Shown: positions 1 through 12,134 of the stretch, in pieces
Numbering within the stretch: position 1 is the first letter of the stretch
Layout of the letters: every line of letters starts with the position of its first letter
NCBI GenBank assembly: GCA_019155185.1
Contig: CM032794.1
Coordinates: 7,541,988 to 7,605,987 of the forward strand
Length of the DNA: 64,000 bases
Source: Beaufortia kweichowensis
Taxonomy: Eukaryota > Chordata > Actinopteri > Cypriniformes > Gastromyzontidae
Direction: 5' to 3'
The notes under the pieces: generated by a model
Seen by the model: only the letters and a program-made list of their open reading frames with translations
Told to the model about the DNA's origin: nothing
Database searches by the model: none
Made by a program: the position numbers and the translations under genes

Positions 1-2010
1 GTACTTTCCTGCATTGTCATTCTTGACCTTCTCGACGTCCAGAAGCAGGGCCCAGGCCTGCCCTCTCAGCTGCAGGGGAATGCCTTTATACACCCTTTTC
101 ATCATCTGCACAAAGAAATGAGTGAGTTGTCTTATTTTGTGAGTTGTCAGAGTTGTCTCACATAAAAAGTTTTGTAACAACTTTGCTCTGTGTGTCTGAA
201 GCTAATATCCAAGCTAATGGTTGAAACCTCACCCGGTCACTGTTTTTGTACTTGCTCCAGTTTTTCAACATCTTCAACCATTTCTGCACCCTCTCAATCT
301 CCACCTGTTTTTGCTGCACAAAACAATAAGGTCTGATTAAGAACGAAGTAAATAAAAAAAGTGTAAAGAGAAGAATAGCATCAGTAGTATATGGTGCATA
401 TCACACATGCCAAGATGCTCAACAATATAAATCTCTGCTACATGACACAAATTTCCCCTCTGTGTTTTCTCTAAGGAAGTAATGCTTCAGTTCTCATTTG
501 AAAAAGTTGTACTCTGGGCTTAGACAGAGGAAAAGTGCCCAACTATTTTACTTTCCCCCTCTAGTCTTTAACCTTTATGTACCGCAACACAACTGTGCAA
601 ATGTCATCTGGCAAATGCATCAGCCACCTCCATGCTGTGAATGTGCCACACGGGAGCACACCTTCAGACAGCCCAGCTGTTTCTGCCATGCATGCTTGTA
701 TACAAACAGCATATCTGAAGGTCAGAATAATCCCTCTTACAAAAGAGTCCGTTAACCAACAGCTCCTTGTGATTCAGTATGTGATCTTTAGTTTTCTTTC
801 GTTTACAGTATGTGTGTACTTCTCATCATTATAAAACAGTATATTTATATACAAATACTTGGTGTATACACCATCAGTAAAGCTTTTTGTTTACAGTATG
901 ATACTTTACATTACCTTCTCTTCATGTGCACTTGGTGTGGGCAGTTCCTCTTCACTGTGAGAAAAACAAAATTTGCACAGTCACGCTCCTCAACTCAGAT
1001 TGCATAACACAGTGAATTTGTTTTACTTCAGGTCAAAGATTTGACATCAAGTGCTGAACCAACAAACTAAATATTATGTTTATCGAGTTTACAATATATT
1101 TATATACACTACAATAAGACAATACATACTGAAGAAATCCAAACCGATCTGTGACTCGATATACACTGTAGTCTGCATCTTCCCAAGGATCAATCTGAAC
1201 GCCAGCTTCTCGACCCTGAAACACACACGCAAGCCAATATTTAAGTACTAGTCAATGTGTCATTTTATGTTGTTTTTTAACAGAAATGGTGTATAGAAAA
1301 AGTGTGTTAGGAAAAAAGGAGGACTAAATACAGGTCAACACAGCTTAAATTATCTTAAATATGTCTGCATTTACACACATTTACACATGACCTTTGAATT
1401 ACTACAGATTTCTTAAAGCAAGAAATTTAGTGCCATCTACAATTAGTGAACTAATGTAATAAAGTGGCAACATTTGATGCTCTAAACTTAATTAACTATA
1501 CGTTTACTCAGTCTACTAGTTCACAGCTGATGTTAAAAGCTTTTCCAGTTGGTGGGGATTGATTCCCTGAGGGTGGATGCATGCTGCTCTCCTGCCCTCT
1601 TTCAACACTTTGGCGGAGAGAAAAGTGAAAAGTAAGCAGTGATCTGTGACAAACGGCCAAAGATTACAGTCCTAGTATTACCCCAATTTCCAATTAGTTT
1701 GTAAGAGGTGGCAGGAAAGTCATGATGTGCCATGGTCAGATTGATCACCACAGCTGTATGCTCCACAAAAGGGTAACTATTATGAACATATCACAGCTCT
1801 GTCATACAAACTTCTGGGATGTCCATCACCTTCTTTAAAGACTTGAATGAATATTTATTTTAGCACATACAACAGTACCATTTCAGATAATATACTGTAG
1901 GTGCCAGGTATACCTACTGTAAGTACAGTGTTAAGAGAATTTACCTTATTATACTTAGAGATGATCTCAGCACGTTCCTCTGCTATCAGCACCTCTATGT
2001 CCTTCTTCAT
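1..2010 (-). CDS. usp6nl: usp6nl (RN-tre), TBC-domain Rab GTPase-activating protein, 5' part only
   Basis: Five coding exons read on the minus strand: 1945-2010, 1130-1215, 915-954, 233-313 and 1-105 (cut by the window edge). All join in frame with GT-AG borders to give the first 126 residues. Seen: KYNKGREAGVQIDPWEDADY, then VTDRFGFLHEEELP, EIERVQKWLKMLKNW, and the start of the TBC domain, RVYKGIPLQLRGQAWALLL. This order and spacing match vertebrate USP6NL. Family knowledge: the protein is a GAP for endosomal and Golgi Rabs (Rab5, Rab43) and binds Eps8; the catalytic Arg and Gln fingers would lie beyond the left edge. I chose the ATG at 2008-2010. The exon acceptor lies only 8 nt upstream, so the frame could extend into another exon, but the best upstream exon candidate (donor at 9745-9746) does not splice in frame and is probably 5'UTR. 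Confidence 0.9.
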
Positions 2011-2018
2011 GTCAATAT

Positions 2019-5000
2019 CTAGAAATGCAGCACATAAACAATAATTAATGAAAAAGAGAAATAATCTAAAAGATCTGACTTACAATGGTGGACCATGACA
2101 TTTCAAACACCATGATGTTGCACTTGCATACTCTAAATCCATAATCCAAAAACCAAATGAAGCAATTTAAGAAAATATGTTTACTTGGACTGATATTTGT
2201 CTATTGTGAAGAAGCAGTCAACATTGTACTATGTACATGGTTCTTGTAACATATGAACATGGTTTTTGCATTGTACTACATACATGGTACTATGTACATT
2301 TGACAATAAATAACTTCATAAAGTCTCAGAAATCAAAACAAAAACAGACTATAAAACCAAGGGAGATCTGATGATTATGTCTACAGTATGTTGCATTTGA
2401 GTGCAACACTTTCCTCATATAATATCAAGCTTGACCGAAATCAGGTCTCTTGACACAGAGTAACCTGATCTTTCTTAATGACTTGAACATCCCGTTGGTC
2501 ATATAAAAGCCTTGAGTGTCTATGAAACATTATCCCCCTGGGAACAACAGATCCAAAGGAGGGTTTCAGCTGTCTGAAAGAAAACTGTGTGTGTGCGGAA
2601 TATGTTGAACACACTAAATAGAAACTGTCAATGAATTGAAAGAGTCATCCACTGTGAGACAGCAGTGCTGCATGACACACTATATGTCATATAGAATATT
2701 TCCAGCTCAAAATATAAAACAATTAATAGTCATGTGAATTTTAATGCACCAATCAAAAGCCGGCTAACTAAAAACAATGTGTACAGTATGCTGAAGTCGG
2801 TTGCTGCGCCTCTGAAGTAACAAAACAAGTGCATCTGTCATGTTTGCATAGTACTATTGTTGACACTTCCTGATGTATTTACTTAGGAACTAGGGACAGG
2901 TGTTAATATAACAATACTCTCATTGTTCTCACTATGAGCCTCATGAGCACAGCTTTCCAAACATTTTTTTTAATCTCTCACTTTCCTTATGTCTCTATTA
3001 TTCTTCCTGTGGCAATGCAAAATAAGACAAATCAAAACTAAAACACAACTAAAATGCCAAACAACATTTTAGTTTGAATTGCTTGTATATCTCTAGCATA
3101 TACTGTATTACCAACCCACACTGCTTCACATGTAACACGCGACATACTTCAGATTGATCTGAAATCTGGATCCATATTTTGAGCATAAAAAAAATAATCA
3201 CATAAATAAGCCAAGATGACAAAATGATCCCGGATCTGTCTCCCAGACACATTAATCCATACTATCCTGGGGGAAAAGAGAGGATAAGAACTACTTTCTC
3301 CTAGAGAGAACAGTATTGTCATCTCCCATTAGGATAGAATCTTTGATACAACCTCAGATTTATAACCATGAAGGTTGTCTTTTTGAATGTGAAAAAGCAA
3401 AGAATAATATCTATTTGCCAACATTTTATTTCTATGACGTCATCAAAGATAAAATGTAACACATAACATAATATTTTCTATGTAAAAATAGCACATCTGC
3501 TATTAAAATCTACATGTTCTGTGAGGAACATGTAACACCTAAATAATAATTTACACTTTCAACAGAAAAACTGAGGCACAAAAAGGTCACAGTTGTTTTT
3601 TTAATAGTTCTGTTTAAATGATGATAGATGGCAGTCCCAAGAGGAGGGACCAACATCCCATCCACTGAAGACTAGAAGACAGTAAGGACCCAGCACATAC
3701 TATTTTTTATAAACTTGAAAGCTCTATGTCACATAAAATGCATTGTGGTTACATGTGGAAACGATCTGCTTCTCTAGCATGGGCTCCTGTGAGGCAAAGA
3801 AAACTAAAACTAAAAGAAAACCTGTGGTTTTGTGTTGCTCTGTGTATGGGTACCATCCCCCTTTCAAAAGGATGGAGGGACGGCTGCTTCAGCACAATGA
3901 TGAGCAAGCATTTCATACAGTCCAATCAGCTAAGAGTACACAACAACAGAACTATTCCCCGGAGAAGACGTACATTCTGCTGGATTCATTACTTATTTCT
4001 TTATGGTTTTTCTGACATTAAGAAGGATGGATAAATTGTATGTTTCCTCTACTTGGCCAGAAACACTGATGTAGAATCCCTCAAACAATATCTTTTAAAA
4101 ATATATGTTTTGTAAGCTTTTATGTTCCTCGTGGTCACACTTAACGGAAATTATTTATCACAAGCAAGTTCTTTAAACGGTTATGTTTCAGTTATTCCTG
4201 AATAACAAGTATGTCAGAAATTAGGACAAGTCATTATTTCGTATTTGAGTGATGACTGGGTGTGGTTTTTACTTTGTCTGAGCTGTTAGCTTAAAAGAGT
4301 TCATTTTTTTGGTCTTTCCATTTTAGGCTTCACTGTTGATCATCTACTGTGTTTTAGAGTCAAGAACAGAGGGAAAACGTTGACCTGCGGGCACACATCT
4401 TACACAAGGTGCCAAAATAGCCATTTCTCTAGAGAGCCAGTCTACTAGTTGGCTCTGTATGACAAGCCTGTCCGCTTAATGTCTTCCCAGCTGGAGAAAC
4501 TCCATGCCGAGTGAATCATCCACATGCAAAAACATACACAAAAGAATCTAAAGTCTTCAGTGTCTTTTGAGAGGTTTTCAAAACAACAGAATGCCCACTA
4601 ACTTTCATTCACAAGTTTACATGTTAATGTTTTGGCAAAAGAACTTGAACGTACAATATCACTTACATGCGACAGTAAAAATAAGCGAGTACATGTGGGC
4701 TGCAGCTTTGAATTATTCATGTGCTGAATGAGGGGTGTGTTTGTTGGCAAGCATGCATAATAAGAAGCAGACATTTTTAAAGAGTAATACGGTATGTAGT
4801 GGGGCATTCAAGGACTTATGACAACCCCAGAGCAGTGAGTCATACTGTGGATTTACATTTGCCAGACTATTGTGAAATGTCAAGCATGAGTGCAGTTTGG
4901 CCTTCATTTTATTTTTTATTATAAAATAATTGAATTTATATATTAGTGTCAAATAAATTCTTACAAACTCTGAAATGTGTCTAAAGAAACATTCAAATCT

Positions 5001-7166
5001 ATTAAACTTTTTATTTCACTACAGAGTTCAGACTTTTTGTAATTACACTTCTTATACTGTTGTCAGTAACTTATAGTTTTTTATAAAGTTGTTTTTATCT
5101 AAAGCTGTGACACAATACCGTTAAGTGAAAAAGTTTGGGAGGCCTCACTCCTGAAACTCTAGTTTGCTTCACTTTGGAGAGTAATTTATTAAACCGTGAC
5201 ATCACACTTTTGGATCAGGCCAAGGTTTGGACAAGGGTGGTTATGGAAAAAAGAAAGGCTACAGTCATTGGTTCCCTTTATGTAAGGATATAGACAAAAC
5301 AAAGAGCTTAGGCTGGACATGATGACGCTTTTTGTTTAAAAAAACGAGTACCAATTTAAATTGGGTTAAATAATCATAAAGCTCTGATCTGTTAATATAC
5401 AGTATGACATAAAAGGAAAATCTAAATATTTATAGGGGCAGAGAACAGTTATGTGGAGGCAGAACACTTGGTGATGGTCATGCCAGGACAACTGGCATCA
5501 CTTTCATCAGCAGCTGGGTGGGCCGTCACTGCCTCGTACTAGCTCACAGATGTAGAACACTTCAACACACTGAGCGAGCCTTGTACTGCCTGAGAGCCTC
5601 CCACAAACAAACACACACAGAGCAGACATTTGGGGCTGACATTCTTAGACCAATCATTAATGTGACAAACAGTTTGGTCAATTCACATTAAATTTATTCT
5701 GCTGTAATATTTAAACAAAAGCATGCAGCCATGACAAGTAGTGTTTTAACAATTGTGTAACCGATAAGTGAGAAGTCAGTGAGCTGAAATGGTACTGGAT
5801 CCATAAGATTAAAAAGGGTTTGAATATAAATAGAATAGCTGGCCATCAAGGTCTGAATCCAGAATAAATACTTTTGATTAAAAATATAATATTTTTCGAT
5901 TAAGAAAAATAAAACTTACTAATAAGGAGCATGCAAGTAACATATGCTAACACTTTGAGGAACGATTCAGTATTGCAAAAACCTGCATTTGTTTCACTAA
6001 ACACACACATTCCAGATTAACCAGGCACATTCAAATTATGTAATGTTCAATTTTTTTAGTGCAGATGTGCCTCCTTTCTAGAAACCTTTCTAAAACCTCT
6101 TTTCTAAAACTCTCACTAAAAGTGCCTACCGAAAGATAGATTCCATTAAAAACATGTCATTCTTAAATTCCCTAAAAAGTGGTCTTAATATCAATCGTGC
6201 TATCAATCTGTAATGAAAAACTGCATCTCATGCTGGAGACATGGTCTACTGGTCAGCACATGGCCACTTTTCTTCTCCCCACTACTTCCTGTTATCTATC
6301 TACTGGACTTCTCAGTAGATGCAAAATGCATCACATAAAGTAACAAACACTTCATATTTCACATTTCTAGTCTAGTCTCTTGAGGTGAAACATAACTATT
6401 ACAGTGGCAGCTACAAAGCAGCTCAGTGACCTAACTATCTCTATGTATTCTCTGAACTACAGACACAGCATTAACACTACTGTGCAAGATCGATACAGAG
6501 CACACACAGTGATTACCCCAGTGAATTAAAAGACCTGAGAGAGGTCAGTCGTAGCCTAGCAGTTAGCACACATGCACTGACATATTGAGCCATTGTGCTC
6601 ATTTAATCTTCCTCTTGTCACTTTACTGTACCCCCAAATAAAAGTCAACAAAAAGGTTAAAAAAAAAAAATCACAAAAAATAAAAAGAAAGACTTTAAAT
6701 AGATGTCAATTATGTGAAGAACTGATACAGCCATGACCATATAGAGAATAATAAAGAGTGATAACAAGGTGATAAAAGGTTTAATGAGCAATAACCAATA
6801 AAGTAAAAACGCCTGCTATACTTCCATACAGCTATGTTTTCTACTGCAAAAAGATATTTTTACAGCTTTATGTTATGCATTAAACTGACTGTTTCTAATG
6901 TTTCAGGATAAAACCTTCTGAAGCACATATAAAAACAAATTACATAACGTATTTGTATTTGAGCAGACTCAGCCATACTGTACATAAACAGAGCCAACGC
7001 TGTTTTTATACTGGTGTGCATGACCACAGAAATCCTAAAATGAAAATTTAACAAAAAGAAGCCCATTTAAAAGCTTACATATGACAGACACAGATCTCTC
7101 ACTGGCCTACTTCCATCAGCTGAACATCTGTGTTTGGAAATGGCAAAAGCATCACAATTTCCCCAT
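2019..7166 (-). other. usp6nl first intron, proximal part
   Basis: AT-rich sequence between the first coding exon of usp6nl and the GT microsatellite. I saw no exon with acceptable splice borders and protein-like content. It holds a possible SINE fragment near 6545-6660 and A-rich runs around 6660-6690. Intron status depends on the 5'UTR exon proposed at about 9747. Confidence 0.5.
6545..6660 (+). mobile_element. Possible degraded tRNA-derived SINE fragment
   Basis: The stretch around 6550-6575 (gtagcctagcagttagcac) resembles the pol III A box of a tRNA-derived SINE head, followed by unrelated sequence and an A-rich tail from 6660. No clear B box remains. The call rests on one motif plus the A-rich tail, so it may be chance. 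Confidence 0.3.
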
Positions 7167-7170
7167 GTGC

Positions 7171-7192
7171 GTGTGTGTGTGTGTGTGTGTGT
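7171..7192 (+). repeat. (GT)n microsatellite
   Basis: Eleven GT dinucleotides in a row, 39 bp before the left end of the fold-back element. Confidence 0.95.
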
Positions 7193-7328
7193 CAAAAGAA
7201 ATGCAGAGACAAAGGAATGTATCAGAGTCTGATATCTACGGTGGCCGAGAGAGCTCAACGCGCTGCAAATAAAGAAAACACATGCAAATAGAAAAAACAT
7301 CTTCATTAGTTTGACAACACATGCGCTG

Positions 7329-7745
7329 CAAAGTCCACAACACTTGCAAATAGAAAAACGCTGCAAAAGTCCACAACACTTGCAAATAGAAAAAAGCTGC
7401 AAAGTCCACAACACTTGCCAATAGAAATACGCTACTGCAAAGTCCACAACACTTGCAAATAGAAAACGCTGCTGCAAAGTCCACAACACTTGCAAATAGA
7501 AAAACGCTGCAAAAGTCCACAACACTTGCTGCAAATAGAAAACGCTGCAAAGTCCACAACACTTGCAAATAGAAAAACGCCGCTGCAAAAGTCCACAACA
7601 CTTGCAAATAGAAAAACGCTGCAAAAAGTCCACAACACTTGCAAATAGAAAACGCGCTTGCAAAAAGTCCACAACACTTGCAAATAGAAAACGCGGCTGC
7701 AAAAGTCCACAACACTTGCAATAGAAAACGCTACTGCAAATAGCA
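7329..7745 (-). repeat. Minisatellite array, left arm (about 11 units of 34-39 bp)
   Basis: About eleven copies of a unit containing agtccacaacacttgc, then aaatagaaa and an acgctgc-type end, with length differences of one to four bases. Long open frames on both strands here (for example 7067-7867 minus) are by-products of the repeat and read as CKCCGL/LQVLWT periodic peptide. Confidence 0.95.
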
Positions 7746-7828
7746 ATCCACCACAACGGAAATGTTTCAAGGGGACCCAAATAAGTGACGAACCCTACTG
7801 GGACCTGCTTATTGTTTAATTTTCTACT

Positions 7829-8663
7829 CAAGCCAGTGTTGTTAATGACTTGTGTTGGACTTGGCAATTAATCCTTCAAGTCCGCTGTTCGCTTATCCAG
7901 GAATGAAGACTCAAAAAGTATCTTTAAAATGATTTATTTTAACAATCAAAATATATATTGAAGAAAATCACACTTGAAGAAAATATGCAGAATTCTGTCC
8001 CTAGTTATATAATTCTAGGAGTTCACCAATCGAGCAATAACCAAGTGACCTCTCTTTCCCTAAAACTTTCAGTATTTAAAGTCTTCTTCTTGATGGTCGT
8101 GGACAGCTGCCAAGGCCAGCAACCCAGACCTGTTGGCACCTTTTCCCGAATTTGGGCATGGTTATCTCCAGCTTTCCTGCTAGGGTCTGCAAAGATAATC
8201 GCTTAGTCTGCACAAACAACATTTTGTAAAGGGCAAAAGACATTCGAGTGCTTAGGGCACTTACTAAGATAGCACATTTCATATATGGTTATACCGGTTC
8301 TTTCTCTCCTTGGTAAATTTCCACTGCCAAGCACATAAGACTATGAATATATATATATAGCAAATAGTGATTAATATTGTTTTATTGATTAATGTTATTA
8401 TAATGATTAATATCAACACCAAAATATATGAGAGTAAATAATGGTTATTAAAACACAAGAATATATCAGAGTTAAATAATGATTAATGTTGAACTCTGTA
8501 AAGACAAATGATTAATGTCAAACTCTGTAAAGGAAAGTTAAAACATGATGAATACAATTTCCCTTTACTTGAAAGGTGAGTTTTCTTTTGTTTATTTAAA
8601 CATCCTGATCGTATAATTGCCTTTTTATATTAGTAGCCTAAATAATCTGACATGGTACACAAC
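7829..8663. other. Spacer of the fold-back element
   Basis: Non-palindromic 835 bp between the arms. The part around 8346-8560 is very AT-rich with repeated gattaatgt/gattaatat motifs and a duplicated aaactctgtaaag-type phrase near 8490-8535. The part 7860-8280 is more complex. I see no transposase frame, no LTR-like ends that I can defend, and no RNA gene. Confidence 0.5.
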
Positions 8664-8759
8664 AGTAGAAAATTAAACAATAAGCAGGTCCCAGTAGGGT
8701 TCGTCACTTATTTGGGTCCCCTTGAAACATTTCCGTTGTGGTCGGTGCTATTTGCAGCC

Positions 8760-9112
8760 GTTTTTCATTTGCAAGTGTTGTGGACTTTGCAGCGCGTTTT
8801 TCTATTTGCAAGTGTTGTGGACTTTGCAGCGCGTTTTCTATTTGCAAGTGTTGTGGACTTTGCAGCGCGTTTTTCATTTGCAAGTGTTGTGGACTTTGAA
8901 ATTTGCAAGTGTTGTGGACTTTGCAGCGCGTTTTTCATTTGCAAGTGTTGTGGACTTTGCAGCGTTTTTCTATTTGCAAGTGTTGTGGACTTTGCAGCGC
9001 GTTTTTCTATTTGCAAGTGTTGTGGACTTTGCAGCGCGTTTTTCTATTTGCAAGTGTTGTGGACTTTTGCAGCGCGTTTTTCTATTTGCAAGTGTTGTGG
9101 ACTTTGCAGCGC
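8760..9112 (+). repeat. Minisatellite array, right arm (about 10 units)
   Basis: About ten copies of caagtgttgtggactttgca followed by gcgcgtttttctattt. This is the reverse complement of the left-arm unit, but with a gcgcg junction that the left array mostly lacks. Copies 4-5 are joined by a deletion at about 8895-8905. Open frames across it (8652-9311 plus) are repeat artefacts. Confidence 0.95.
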
Positions 9113-9746
9113 ATGTGTTGTCAAACTAATGAAGATGTTTTTTCTATTTGCATGTGTTTTCTTTATTTGCAGCGCGTTGAGCTCTCTCGGCCACCGTAGA
9201 TATCCCATAACAGAGTCACCTGAACTGCACCAGAATGAATACATTTCATTTGAGCAATTTAAATACTATTTAAATGTATTCGCTTTCGTCTTTTCAGCAA
9301 CCACTTTTTAAAGTAAATATTAATTTATATGTGCAAAGTGTATCACTTCTGTCGATTAGGACCGCGCGTTATTCTGGATGAAAGACTGTTTGTAACGCCA
9401 AAACAAGCTGCAAAAAAGACGCGACGAATATGCGCGTTGTAAGTGCGTTTATATATAGTATAAAGCCCACGCAATGCTCAAAATTAAACAGAAAAGCGAA
9501 GGATTTACAGACAACTGTGATGGATTTTATATCACTGAATCCAGCAGCAAATTTACAACGATCATCATATAAAATGATACTCTTAGGTGTCGTCGTAATT
9601 CCTGTCATAAATTAAATATGTACATACATAACTGCGTGTGTCAGTGGCAGTAAACGCAAACCGGAGGAACGACACTATGATGGCATGACAGCGAATGCTT
9701 GCAGAGAATATAAACAAAGGGTTCAGGTGGGGAAAAAACATATTAC

Positions 9747-9990
9747 CGTTTATTGAGAAGACTCTTCATTCCTTCATCGCTGAAAACATTGGAGGTAAAG
9801 CGACGCAAAATGCTAAAATCCTGGACCGAATACAATAGCAGCATATAACAGAGAGAAGCGAGCGTCAGAACGCGCTGTAGCAGACGATTCAGGTTCAATC
9901 TTGGCTGCCTGCAATCACGTGACCTGACAGTAAAGACCGCTTGCATCGAACTGCTATTGGCAGGTCACGTGATCAGCTGCTTCTACGGTA
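9747..9990 (-). promoter_or_regulatory. usp6nl: Probable usp6nl promoter and noncoding first exon
   Basis: This local block is richer in CpG than the neighbourhood. It has two TCACGTGA-type E-boxes in a perfect 13-bp inverted repeat (9914-9926 and 9961-9973) and a reversed CCAAT box (9956-9960). Downstream on the minus strand, a splice donor (AACG|GTAATA at 9747/9746) would join to the acceptor at 2019-2020. The phase does not let its ATG codons enter the usp6nl frame, so this exon would be 5'UTR. The transcription start is not located. E-boxes of this kind bind USF/MiT-TFE factors (family knowledge). Confidence 0.5.
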
Positions 9991-12066
9991 ATACACGAAT
10001 AATAATCTCCAATAATTGTGTAACTTATATATGATGAATCATAAAAATATTTGTGTCTGGGTTGTATCAAATCTTGAATTAAACAAAGATTTAAAGGTTA
10101 AAGGAAAAGTAAATGGTCAACTTTAGGATTAAAGGCAGTCAAGCACATAAAATGAAGCAGTGAAACGTATCTTATAAACAGATGTTTAAAACTGACATCA
10201 CACGCTGTGTGGGATTTTTTTAAATGATAGGTTTGCTCATACATGTTTAAGTAAAACACACCAACAATAATATTCATATTTTAATTATGTTTGGGCTAAC
10301 TGCATCTGCTTTTGTGAATAGATGCTTTTTGTGAAGATAATTTGATATTTGATTTATGAAAAAAAAAAACATTTTTTAACAACCTAGACCTCTAAAACGC
10401 AAGCAAGACATGACGACAAAATGGAATAGTGCAATACTGCCCTCTGCTGATGATAAGACGACTTCTGACATAACCCAGAGTGCAGGCTAACTAGGCCATA
10501 CTACCCGGCCAAGCCTGGCCCCATTGTCGTAAGTTTATTTTGGCGTTGATTATCTTGTCTTTTGGCATTGGTATTCTTAAATATTGCGTATGCAGTTTTA
10601 AGTTTGGTGAATTATTTTACAAGGTGCGTTAACATTTTTGTTAACAATCTTCTATAGCTCATTGAACATAAACATTGACACATTTCACTTTACTGTTTTG
10701 TTGACATTACTTTATTTTCCTCCAAGTCTTATATTTTTTCTCTTACTTGTGAATATATACCTTAGTTATACTTTAGTAACCAAAATTTATATATATCATT
10801 TTTTTTCTTAACTTATACCTACCTTGTATTTATTTTAATCTATATTTTTGTAATTTTGTAGAGTCTGTAGAGTTGGACAGAATAATTTCACTGCATACCT
10901 TATATAACTGTATACCTTATATAACTGTGAGTGTATATGTAATATACAGTATAGTACATTAAATAAATAATTAAAATGTGTGCTTTTCTGCTTATACAAA
11001 AGTATTTTTGTATGCCTATTCATACTAACTACTATCCAGCCTTGATTGTCAACCAGCTTCATCAGGAAGACCATCTGTCTGACCCTCATTTGTTGCTGAT
11101 TTCAACATGGTCATTCTTGTCCACCAGCTAGAGCAGCACTAAGCAGCATAAACCAGCTTGGACCAACATAGGTTAGTTAAAGCTGGTCTTTTCAGCAGCA
11201 GGACACCCAAAACCCAACCCTGCATACAGCCTGCTGTGATATGACCTTTCTCAATTCCTTGTTATGTAAATAATAGATTCCAAATAATAAAATACATACT
11301 GTGTTTGGGTATAAATTTGTAATGTAATATTAGAGGCAGGACCATAATAAAGTCTTAAACAGCTCAGTGGGGGTGCTGCAACAAGTCTAATGGATTCTAG
11401 TTAATACCAATTTACCTGACTTAGAGTTTTTTTATCATCATCATCATTAAAGTAATATCAGACTAGCGTAATAAATCAGTGTACAGTCAGAGGGGCCTAG
11501 AATCTTGATCACAGATATTTTAAAATGAAATTAAATATTTTTAAATATCAACTTTGGCCACTAGGTGGCAAGAAATTCCAAGCTAAAAGCTCCGAGCTCA
11601 ACATGTGGAGACATTGGAGGGGTCAAAGGGTTGCATGAGTGTTTCCCCTCTGTTCTGTTTATGCTGGCTTGGCTTTCATCATAGCTAGATGAGACATTCC
11701 CTTAGTGAATGAGGCATACAAGGTTACAATCTGGAGGTTTTTTACGGTCATTAAAATAAGCGAAAAACTGATGACAGAATGTATGGCAAAAGCCAATTCT
11801 AAATAATTACAGATGAAAGTAAGGAGGAATCATGACCGTATTGCTTTACGTATTATGACAGTTGGTTCAGGCTGACTTTTAAGTCCACCCATTCAAACAC
11901 TGTTGCTTTCAAGTTTTCTCTTCTGTGCTCACTGCAGGTGTGCGCTGTGGTTACGTAAGTCTGTTTTTCTGAGGGGATTTGCTGTCTCTGGTGAAAAGCA
12001 AGGCACTAAAGGGGGGGTGGGGGAGATGAAGGTCTACGCCTTTTCTTTTGTTCTTTTACCTGTTCT
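9991..12066. other. Intergenic, AT-rich
   Basis: No gene recognised. It contains a small palindromic remnant around 11125-11190 (accagctt...aagctggt), a type of short inverted repeat often scattered in fish genomes, and AT-rich low-complexity runs at 10700-10830. Confidence 0.5.
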
Positions 12067-12067
12067 T

Positions 12068-12068
<1 letters not shown>

Positions 12069-12121
<53 letters not shown>

Positions 12122-12134
12122 GTCTGTCTGTCTG
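12069..12134 (+). repeat. (CTAT)n tetranucleotide microsatellite followed by (GTCT)n
   Basis: About 13 uninterrupted ctat units, then about three gtct units from 12122. The repetitive peptide predicted here (SIYLSIYL) is an artefact. Confidence 0.97.

Larger units (their letters stand above)
7231..9204. mobile_element. Fold-back (long inverted repeat) element with minisatellite arms
   Basis: The left arm (7231-7828) and right arm (8664-9204) are reverse complements over their whole unique parts. The outer ends read gatatctacggtggccgag and its complement. The inner ends share a block containing cccaaataagtgacgaac, up to agtagaaaattaaac. Both arms carry a tandem array of a roughly 36-bp unit. 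The palindromic hexamer GATATC abuts both outer ends and could be a target duplication or the element terminus. The 835-bp spacer (7829-8663) encodes nothing I recognise. No transposase is visible, so this looks non-autonomous; the superfamily is not determined. It lies in the first intron of usp6nl. Confidence 0.85.

Noticed and set aside
7067..7867. 266-codon minus-strand open frame and its overlapping neighbours
   Set aside because: The peptide is a periodic translation of the minisatellite in the left arm of the fold-back element; several frames stay open only because the unit lacks stops.
8652..9311. 219-codon plus-strand open frame
   Set aside because: Mirror case of the right arm array; same repetitive peptide, no gene.
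9743..9946. 67-codon frame as coding first exon of usp6nl
   Set aside because: The splice phase at 9747 does not fit the acceptor at 2019-2020 in the usp6nl frame, so the exon is more likely untranslated.
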